Source of the DNA: Cenococcum geophilum 1.58
Lineage: Eukaryota; Ascomycota; Dothideomycetes; Gloniales; Gloniaceae
Reading direction: 5' to 3'
NCBI GenBank assembly: GCA_001692895.1
Contig: KV748196.1
Coordinates: 1,550,001 to 1,614,000, forward strand
Length of the DNA: 64,000 nucleotides
The notes beneath the pieces are model-generated. The model was not told the DNA's origin and did not search any database. It worked only from the letters and a program-made list of their open reading frames with translations. Of this stretch, positions 56,747-64,000 are shown piece by piece. Made by a program: the position numbers and the translations under genes. Each line of letters begins with the position of its first letter. The first letter of the stretch is position 1.

Positions 56747-56963
56747 ATTATGCTTGCGAACTTACTGGGGCTAGGTGTTGTGGGTTCGATCCCTATCGGT
56801 TACTTTGCTCTAGTACAGTCTAACGCGCATCTGTGCGATAAGGCGTCGGTAAAGATTCCAATTGCTTATGTTACTGGGGACTCCTAATATATAGTGCGAC
56901 TCTTTATATGCGGACCCCCTGCGGCTTAGCGTTCGAGGACGAACGCGCAGAGGGGAGGGCAAT

Positions 56964-57065
56964 TGTAAGAGTACATATATTAGATCCCGCCGCGCTTGCG
57001 AACAAGTTCGCAAGCACTCCGTGTCTTTTTGGCCGAATGGCGACGTTGGGGCGGGAAACGTTACA
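56964..57065 (+). repeat. T2 3' LTR (102 bp)
   Basis: Contains the perfect palindrome GCTTGCGAAC-AA-GTTCGCAAGC at 56995-57016. Followed by TSD GGCTT. Confidence 0.88.
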
Positions 57066-57070
57066 GGCTT

Positions 57071-58089
57071 TGGGGCGTTTTTATCCCTATATTCTTCCGG
57101 TAACTTATTATCTTTATTATACTAACATTCTATCTATTTATCTAGGTACTTTAGGGGTCTAGGCGTATTAGGGTATTAATTATAAAATTCTTTAAGCTTC
57201 TAGGGGTAGCCTATAAAGTTCCACGTAGGGTACTAGGTTAGGTTAGGGTTATAGCCCTTTTATTAGATATGGTATTTTAGCGTTTCCCGTACTATCTTAT
57301 AGGCTAATCTTTTATTAACCTCCTATTTATTATTATTGTTTACTTAAACTGGTAGGGGAGGCTTATTCTTTTGTTTAGGTAATAGGTTATTTATAGCTTT
57401 CCGTAACTTATCTAGTAAGAAAATAGGGTAAACCCTAATTAAATCTAGGAGCTTTATCTTATATAAGTTACCTATCTTTTTTAAAACCTTATATAGTCCT
57501 ACTATCTAGTAGTCTAGCTTATAGCTGGGTCGTTTAGTTTTCTAATTTCTTATAGTAACCTAGACTATATCGCTAGGGGCAAAATTAGGCTCTTAATAGT
57601 GTTTGTTTGCCTGCTATTCTATTAACCTCTAAGCTTTTTTTAGGTTCTTGCGGGCTACCGTCTAGGCCTCCTCTAATTATTTAGCGTACTATTAGGCCTT
57701 AGCATAGGATAGCTTCTCTTATATAGTCTAGGGTTTTTCTAGCCTTTTTTAGTTAAAGCTTATATGGGGTAAGTATCCTATTTCTAGCTAAATTGGGGCA
57801 AATCCTATAGAGTTATAGGGTAGGGTTACTTGCGCGTAGTCTATTAAGGGTAGTAGTTTAGACTAGTTGTTTTAGAAATAGTTAATAAAGGGCCTAAGCC
57901 TCTAGTCTAGGTACTAATTTATAATCTCTATCTAACCGTCTATTTAGGGGTAGTAAGCTATAGAAAGCTTTAGCTTAATGCCTAGGATTTAGGTAAACTT
58001 ATTCTAAAAGGCCGATATAAACTATAGCCTATAATTAGATATAATAGTATCTAGTAGTCTATAGATTTAGTAAACGTAATAGATATATA
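57071..58089 (-). pseudogene. pol: Gypsy-C integrase C-terminus and chromodomain
   Basis: Minus strand: L-Y-I-Y-Y-V near 58085, S-N-Y-R-L-Q-F-I-S-A-F near 58030 (family S-D-R-G-P-Q-F), N-Q-Y-L-D near 57915, then the GPY/F-like module K-L-D-Y near 57520 and I-R-V-Y-P-I-F near 57435. A chromodomain at about 57345-57180 shows A-Y-K-I-V-R-E-T-L-K-Y-H-I, K-G-Y-N-P and Y-P-T-W-N-F. Chromodomain integrases are known to steer insertion to methylated-histone heterochromatin. Catalytic Asp changed to Asn; stops throughout. Confidence 0.8.
58077..58089. repeat. 13-bp direct repeat left of the weakly mutated insert
   Basis: TAATAGATATATA here and at 59253-59265. It occurs once in the integrase frame, so it is a target-site duplication of the insert. 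Confidence 0.65.
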
Positions 58090-58658
58090 TTATTATTGAT
58101 TCTTATTTAACGTCTGATGCGGTCCTAATTAAGGTCTATATAAACTACTACCGTAATATAGATATAAAAAACCTCTAAGGCGAATATAAGTGGTAATACA
58201 GAGTGCACCCCTCTAAGTAGCACGCCCGTACTACGTTAACGGGAGGAAAAATACCTTTAGGTCGCTGCTCTGAGACCCCCGTATAGGGGTGTCCTGATTG
58301 CCTATCTTGCCCTATCTACCTTTTGTACCATGCTTCCTGATAGATTTATAATAATAATTACCGTGAAAATAGTATAATCCTACCCTTTCGCTCCTCTCCA
58401 AATACCCTAGCATATATACGCCTTAGTCCTCCTACTTATAGCATAATTTCCACCTTAAAGGAACAGCGGGACAAATATAACTAGGTGTTTTATCCTAGGG
58501 CCCCAACCTAGGTCCCCTATATCCTATTACCTACACCTAGCTAGTTTTTAAAACATAGAGGGAGACAAAATACCATATAGGTAAGTCTAGGCCGTTAGAT
58601 AGAGTGGGGAATAAGAGGCTCATTATAGACTTCCTAGGGCGTATAAGGTTCGGTCGGT

Positions 58659-58724
58659 CGCCGTACACGGCTTATTTAGTCGCTGTTCGCGGCTTATCGG
58701 TTGCCGCATGCGGCTCGTTTAGTC
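58659..58724 (+). repeat. three degenerate 22-bp GC-rich repeats
   Basis: Units at 58659-58680, 58681-58702 and 58703-58724 share a CG-x(7)-CGGCT core. They lie inside the weakly mutated insert. Confidence 0.5.
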
Positions 58725-58824
58725 GTGTAGGTATTTATATAGGAGGTAGAGGGGGGACGCCATTTAAAGCCGTGCTTTAGGTATACCGGAACGAATACGT
58801 AAAGACATAGTAAAACTTATAGGC

Positions 58825-59250
58825 TTCCGCTAGGGCTCACCCTCCCAGTAAAAACTTCTTTACACTACTACGTCGCAGCGCCGGCGCTACGTAGCCGTAT
58901 ACACGTCTCTACGTTTGCTTTAGTAGTCTATTAGCACAATCTAGATAGAACGCCAATAGCTGTATACTAGGTTCCTGGGCTCTACCGCATGGAGGTACAA
59001 AGGTCAATTTTATAGAGTCGTCTTACCCGTATTGTTGACTAGGTCTTGGCGCCAAGACCTGCGAAAACTCTGCTATTCTAACGGCGTCGAGGGCGACGCA
59101 TTCGAAAGCGCCCTATAGCTGCGACATAACGTCGCTGTATTAGTAACAGACGAGATCCTTACTCTTAGCTTGACCGTACAGACAAGATAAGACGGAAAAG
59201 AGCCCCTATAGGACAGTATGGGTCGGATCTCGATTTTAGTGTTCTTTTTC
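58825..59250 (+). pseudogene. unrecognised reading frame in the weakly mutated insert
   Basis: About 140 codons on the plus strand with a few TAG/TAA stops only. After an Arg-rich segment (S-Q-R-R-R-Y-V-A-V-Y-T-S-L-R), the strongest part is at about 58970-59110: T-A-W-R-Y-K-G-Q-F-Y-R-V-V-L-P, W-R-Q-D-L-R-K-L-C-Y-S and G-V-E-G-D-A-F-E-S-A-L. Codon use is GC-balanced, unlike neighbours. It could be a captured host gene piece or part of an unknown element. No family recognised; it may have been coding on the other strand or not at all. Confidence 0.35.
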
Positions 59251-59265
59251 CATAATAGATATATA

Positions 59266-59910
59266 GCTAGGCTGCCTCTTTAGTATTAATGTTTTTATAA
59301 TAGGGAATTAAGAACGGGCGTTTACTAAAGCGGTTAACTATAACTATAACTATATTATATCCGTTACGGTCCCTAGGTAGTTTATAAAAGTTTATAAAGA
59401 TATACTACTAAGGGCGCTCTAGTATTAGGAGTGGCTTAAGTAGTCCTAGGGTCTTATTCTATAGGATTATAGCTTTCTAGTAATCTTCGCAGTTCTATAT
59501 ATATTAATTAATATCCGCAACTATTCTCGGCTAGTAGTAGTAGTAGTTAATAATTTTATAGGTCTTATTTTTACTAGGGTATACTATAGAGACTTAGCAA
59601 TAAGCTTTACGGATTAGTTTAGTCTATAGATTATTAATATTAGGGACTATAAGCCGCTCCTAGTATAGGAGCAATCCTTCCTCCGTTTTAAAATTGGGGT
59701 TTCCTTTTACTACTTATTTACGAAGAGCCCTTAAGGCGTTAACCATGTAGTTTGCAGTTAGAAGGCGGTTAATTAGCCCTATTAGCTTATTTAAGGACTC
59801 CTCTATTAGTACTAGCTCGTTTTACTAGGGGTCTAGCTCCTTAAGGATTTGTAAGTTAAGCTATTCTAAATAGAGGAGGGCGCGCGTCTAATATTAGGTC
59901 TTTAACTTAT
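59266..59910 (-). pseudogene. pol: Gypsy-C integrase N-terminal part
   Basis: Minus strand: a linker (K-E-L-D-P near 59825), then E-R-L-I-V-P-N near 59650, C-Q-V-S near 59600, an HHCC-like region with N-C-E-D-Y near 59490 and F-Y-K-L-P-R-D-R-N-G-Y near 59380. V-N-R-F-S-K-R-P-F near 59325 (family V-D-R-F-S-K) leads to K-E-A-A, directly before the insert at 59252. Cut on the right by G5 at 59911. Confidence 0.75.
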
Positions 59911-60336
59911 TGTTACGGACGCTTTAAGTACAATGTTACGACTACTTAAAGAGGAGTTGGAAGAAGCTAGTTGGTTGATATAAGCACGGTCTAGGATGGA
60001 ACCCGTAGAACTATATAATAAGGAATAGTAGCTAAGGTTACATAAGGTGCTATAAGAGGAATAAGAGAAACAGAGGGAACTGACGTACCTTATGTATAAG
60101 ACGTACATTACGTATAAGAAGGATTTCATAGAAGTACGGTTATATATTTAAGGACCTTTAGTCCCTACCTAGATAGTTCCTTCCTTATAGTAATTCTCAG
60201 AATATAATTAGAGTTAATCTATTAGGCAACTACTCCACTAGTTGTTATTACGTTGTTAACTACTATCTTTATATTTCCTATATACCTAGCCCATTAACAG
60301 AACCCATCGTAGTTCCTACTATAAGGTTTTGTTACA
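59911..60336 (+). repeat. G5 5' LTR (426 bp)
   Basis: TGTTACGGAC to TTTTGTTACA. U3 centre (about 60020-60110) has GACGTAC/CTTATGTATAAG motifs instead of the minisatellite of G3/G4. The 75-residue minus frame at 59902-60129 is a by-product. Confidence 0.88.
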
Positions 60337-60381
60337 CAATTACTACCTAGTTATAGTATTAAATATAAAAAGTTAAATAAC

Positions 60382-63300
60382 ATGCCACTAAAAGCAGCTA
60401 CTATAACGCTATTAACGGCGGCAACTACTTTAAGGTTAGGGGGTGATACTAGTATGGCGGACACTAACTCGCAATAACCTATAATAGTAGGATAATTATA
60501 AGAAATAGTGGATTAATTAACAGAAAATAACGCGATACTTAAGAATAGACTTAACGGGATTAGAGCAGCGAAGGTTAAGTTACCTTTAATTAAACAATTC
60601 TTAGGAGAGAGATTAAAGCTTAAAGGATTTCTAACGTAAATGCATTTTAAAGTTATATAAAAAGGGGCCAAGTTAGCCATAATAATAGACTAGATAGCCT
60701 ACGCAGGACTATTCCTAATAGGTTAGGCACTTAAATGGTTTAAACCCTACTTAATAGAAATACAAACTAACAGAATAACTACTACTAATTAAGAGGTACG
60801 ATTTGTGTTTTCTAGCTAGGTAAAATTCGCGGAATAATTAATATAGATATTTAGGGACCTAAAAGCAACAACTATAGCAAAAAAAAAGCTTTAGGACCTA
60901 ATATAGCGAACTTTAGTAATTGAGTATATAATATAGTTTTAAATACTTATAATATAAGTCGAGTGGAACAATAAGGCGCTTATAACATAGTATAAATAAG
61001 GACTTAAGGCTAAAGTCTAGGACGTAATTATTCTAATGGAAGATGCGGACACCCTAAGGGAATTAATAAATTAAGCGATTAAGATTAACAATAAGATCTT
61101 CTAAAGGGAATAGGCTAAAAGAGGCTAGGATAGAGTTCCATAGTTATATAAGGCGTAAAGTACGCAACAACTAAAGCTAAGTTAGAAACTATGGTATGGT
61201 GTAAAGCTAATAAACCTAAGTGGTACTAAAGAAGCCTATAAGAGATGGAGTAAAAAACTATAGAAACCCAAAGGTTAAGGATCTAGTAATTATAGGACCA
61301 AAGAGTAGAGGCTAAACCAAGGATCTTAATAGCAGAAGATGTTTAGGCGGACTCTATAATAAAGTTAATGGTTTAGAGATAGAGCTTATATAAATTGTAG
61401 AAAACAAGGTTACTTCGCGAGGGATTATAAAGATAGTTAGAGTTACTATATAATAAAGGGAACTAGACTAACAGCACATAATATATACGTATAGAGGGAT
61501 AATAGTATACTGCGAGGAACAAAAGAGTGTTTAATTAAAAGTTTTACGTTTTGTTATAATAACATATACCGAATTTATAAAGACGCTAAGTATAGTGTAA
61601 GCTATTAGCTATAAGAGCTAGAGTTAAAAGGACTTAGAGGAACCAAAGAGTTAGATAAAGAATAAGATCAACTCTATAAGCTAGATTAAGATATTATAAT
61701 AACGTGCGGATAATAATTAGCAATAATAATAATAAAGTTAGAGTACTTATTAATTAATAGCAATAAGGATAGTAAAGAAACTAACTAGGGGTATTTAAAC
61801 CTTAATAACGTAATAGAAGTAGAGACTAAGACCACCATAGAGTATAGTTTAGTAACGAGTATTATAACACCATTAGATATGGCATCTATCGCTTTATAAG
61901 ACGGAAGGAGTAATATTTAGAGACAATTAAGTAAGCAGACAACTGCTAGTGCTAGCTTACTACTTAATAAAGGTAAAAGGCTAAAGGCTTAAGATTCTTA
62001 TAGTAAGATAAGAGATAACCAAGATTCTTAAGATAAGATAAGGTAAGCTTAAAGACCTATAATAGACAGAAACCGATAAAGTAGAGTAGTAGCTTAATTT
62101 AAAGATATATAAATAAGCTTGGGATAAGAATTCCTAACAGCATAAGACTCTTAAGATGAGATAAGTAAGATCTAGGACTCTTAAGATAAGATAAGGATAC
62201 TAATTAAGCCTAGTTAAATAAAGGCTGGAGCTAAGCTTAAGTTAGAAGTAAGCTTAGGATTAAAGAATCTAAGGAGTTAAGAATTTAGAGTATAAATTAG
62301 GACATCCATAAGCAAGAGGCAAGAGGCTTCTTTATAGATTAAAGAATCTGTAGCGTAAATAGCAATTAGATTGGGAGACAGATATATAGACCTAGAGGAC
62401 TTACTAGGGGAATATAGTATTTAGCCTAAAGATTAAAAAACTAATACTAAGATTAAGAAGTACGAAGACTTTAAGGATCTACTTGTAAGACGCGACGTAA
62501 AAAAAACCATGGAGGAATTTAGGGCAAGAATTACCTTATGGCAAGAACAGAAACTAGATAAGAGATCTAGTATATTGGGACGTATAAGGGATAGAGCGCT
62601 AGTATAAAGGATTACTAATAGGCCTAGAATAGGTATACTAAGAGCTAAGTGGCTTACTAAACTGGAATAAGAAGAGGATCTAGGGATTCCTACTAGGTTC
62701 GAGGAACAACATACTAAGGGCTATTATGATGTAGTAATAAAGAGATATTTCCTTACGGACGAGCCGTATATACTTAAGCAGCTGTACCAAAAGTAGTATA
62801 GGCAACGACACAATGATAAGTAGGAGGATTTCTATATATAGCTGGACGAAAAAGTTGTCTAAGACCACCCAATTATAGGAAAGGCTATAACTTATATTAA
62901 GGGGGCCTTAATTATAATATTAAAAGATCTAAAGGAGTAATTAGAGGACTAAAGAAATGAAAGGTGAATCTTAGTACCCGCGAACGAAGTTGCAACGCTT
63001 AGATTAATATAAGAAAGGTTTAAACTCTAGGACGAAGACAAACCGAGAGTTAACCTAAAATATTAAGTATATTATACACTATTATAGATAATATACGTGG
63101 ATAATACGTGCAATATATATAAAGCACTAAAGAATAAAAATTAAAAGTATCTAATAAGGATGTATTAGATAACGGACGAGGTAAAGTATTAAAACGCTAA
63201 ATATATATATAGTTGGCACTTAGTGGAAGTTTAAGAATAAGGGGACTTAATACTTTAACCAGGAAGATTCCTTACGGAAGAATGCCTAGATAAACAACAA

Positions 63301-63534
63301 TAGTGGGAATGTTTAGAGAATACCTATTTATAGTATATAGAAGACAAAAAGCGAACTAAGTATTGGCCTAAGTTAGACTAGGTATAGATAGGATCTAGTA
63401 GCTAGTAGTTAGGAAAAGTAGAGGCCTATAGAACCAGAGGAAGCTAGTAGTAGAGCCTCAGACCCTTAAAGGAATTTAAGGACGACACCTAAATTTACGA
63501 ATTAAGTGGCAAGATTAATAGTTTAAGGCATTAA
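60382..63534 (+). pseudogene. gag: G5 gag (1,050 codons before the stop)
   Basis: ATG at 60382 (M-P-L-K-A-A-T). In phase to TAA 63532-63534. Knuckle near 61390 (I-N-C-R/stop-K-Q-G-Y with Cys retained). Acidic repeats near 61990-62180. It carries an extra segment of about 27 codons relative to G2 between knuckle and acidic repeats (about 61620-61930 differs). The heptamer at the overlap is TTTAAGG, not TTTAAAG. Confidence 0.8.
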
Positions 63535-64000
63535 TAGATAGTAGAGCAATAAGGAACCATATCTTACCAGCAGCAGTTAAAAGAATGGGGTTACTACACA
63601 GATAGAAGGAATGTCCTTACTTATTAGTAATAATTTTAGGAGATCCAATAGCCTACGGAGGAGGTATTATTAATCTTAAAACAGGACCTATTTAGTTAAC
63701 TATTAAAGGAAAATAAGTTGAGATGTCTTTTAATATATTACCATTAGGGAATAATAAGGCAGTATTAGGAATGCCTTAGTTATAGAAATATAATTTAAAA
63801 ATCAATTAGGTTATAGGTTAAGTTAATATTAGAGATATATAACGCTATAAGATGCGATAATAAGCCAAGTTAGTATAGTACTAAGTAGGAGCGACCTACA
63901 AAGAAACGGAAAAAGGGCTAAGCCATATACTAAAAAGATACCATAAGTATAGTAAGAAACTATAGTTACTTAAGAGCGAAAAGCTATTAAAGTATATAGT
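63525..64000 (+). pseudogene. pol: G5 pol, start (protease and RT N-terminus)
   Basis: Protease motif L-I-D-S-R-A near 63529-63546 keeps Asp-Ser but has Arg for Gly. The P-L-G-N-N-K-A-V-L-G-M-P segment near 63740 matches G2. RT begins at about 63900 and is cut by the window edge. Confidence 0.75.

Larger units (their letters stand above)
56645..57065 (+). mobile_element. TRIM T2 (421-bp miniature LTR element)
   Basis: 102-bp LTRs at 56645-56746 and 56964-57065 (TGTAAGAG to CGTTACA), TSD GGCTT. The internal 217 bp holds a stretch GTGGGTTCGATCCCTATCGGTTAC resembling a tRNA T-arm plus 3' acceptor strand, and a polypurine block AGAGGGGAGGG before the 3' LTR. The same layout is found in T1 in the opposite orientation. 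It is GC-rich with intact CpG. Short frames at 56702-56887, 56810-57013 and 56908-57162 are fortuitous readings of this GC-rich DNA. Confidence 0.88.
58090..59252. mobile_element. 1.16-kb weakly RIP-mutated insert of unknown class
   Basis: It splits the Gypsy-C integrase and is flanked by a 13-bp TSD. Base composition is balanced and CpA/CpG are common, unlike the flanks. On the minus strand its end is CAATAATAA, resembling a retroposon tail. It shows no LTR or long inverted repeat. A long TSD plus an A-rich end suggests insertion by LINE machinery, but a DNA transposon is not excluded. It holds a GC-rich 22-bp tandem repeat and a plus-strand frame listed separately. Confidence 0.6.
56201..59910 (-). 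mobile_element. Gypsy-C: Ty3/gypsy chromovirus, 3' half, with nested insertions
   Basis: Minus strand: integrase and chromodomain, followed by a 3' untranslated region, a G-run polypurine tract and a probable 126-bp LTR ending at the LINE. It is interrupted by TRIM T2, a 1.16-kb insert and G5, beyond which the rest would lie outside the window. A 50-bp block before its 3' end (about 56525-56575) is shared with Gypsy-B (31485-31535), so the two are related. Confidence 0.75.
59911..64000 (+). mobile_element. Gypsy-A copy G5, 5' half, open at the right edge
   Basis: 426-bp 5' LTR, complete gag and the start of pol; the window ends in the RT. It is a diverged Gypsy-A subfamily: gag is 27 codons longer, and the U3 centre differs from G2 and from G3/G4. 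Left flank CTTAT is the expected TSD; the right flank is outside. Confidence 0.88.

Noticed and set aside
56747-56830. tRNA gene in TRIM T2
   Set aside because: A T-arm-like part and a 3' acceptor-like strand are seen, but no D-arm, anticodon arm or 5' acceptor partner.
56702-57162. three short frames with ATG starts
   Set aside because: All lie in TRIM T2, whose GC-rich sequence has few stops by chance; no coding signal.
59902-60129. 75-residue minus frame
   Set aside because: Lies within the G5 LTR, antisense to it and not kept in other Gypsy-A LTRs.
62680-62868. 62-residue minus frame
   Set aside because: Antisense to the C-terminal half of G5 gag.

Overview
This window looks like a gene-free heterochromatic repeat block from a filamentous ascomycete (Pezizomycotina). 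No intact host gene, tRNA or rRNA is visible. Nearly all of it is relics of transposable elements saturated with TpA and depleted of CpA. Their stop codons are almost all TAA or TAG where relatives have CAA, CAG or TGG. Differences between terminal repeats are C-to-T or G-to-A transitions. That is the classic mark of repeat-induced point mutation (RIP). Scattered N bases show uncertain consensus in repeats.

Layout. 1-1045 (-): unrecognised gag-like frame running off the left edge. 1340-6885 (-): Copia-1, a fairly complete Ty1/copia element. 6890-about 11490 (-): Copia-2, truncated in its reverse transcriptase. 11497-about 15510 (+): a Ty3/gypsy 'Gypsy-A' fragment without gag. 15512-16671 (+): the end of a Helitron helicase. 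From 16770 to the right edge the window appears to be one Tad1-like LINE (-) broken by nested insertions. Its pieces in coding order are 56200-55631, 31136-30804, 27007-25623 and 17657-16770.

Insertions into the LINE, most proved by 5-bp target-site duplications (TSD): (a) Gypsy-A copy G2, 17658-25617, TSD TAGAG. (b) A solo LTR, 27008-30798, TSD TCTTT, carrying a Tc1/mariner element (27097-30691, TA site), which carries a 443-bp TRIM (28134-28576, TSD CTTAC). (c) Gypsy-B, 31142-55625, TSD CTTTG/CTTTA. It has an internal inversion and holds Gypsy-A G3 (34721-42692, minus, TSD TATAC), another solo LTR (43155-43337, TSD GGAAC) and Gypsy-A G4 (44761-54705, TSD CTTAA). (d) Gypsy-C (-), from 56201, holding a second TRIM (56645-57065, TSD GGCTT), a 1.16-kb weakly mutated insert (58090-59252) and Gypsy-A G5 (59911 to the right edge).

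A perfect 1,975-bp head-to-tail duplication (43751-47700) includes identical N positions and is probably an assembly artefact.

Most noteworthy biology: every Gypsy-A copy whose 3' end is in view carries a conserved antisense reading frame between pol and the 3' LTR. The Gypsy-A gag/pol overlap has a correctly phased -1 slippery heptamer in three of four copies. The mariner carries a second, convergent gene of about 572 codons. The TRIMs stay GC-rich inside a RIP desert, consistent with being below the RIP length threshold. The catalytic Asp residues I checked in these pol frames are mostly Asn, so I saw no element that could still move by itself.
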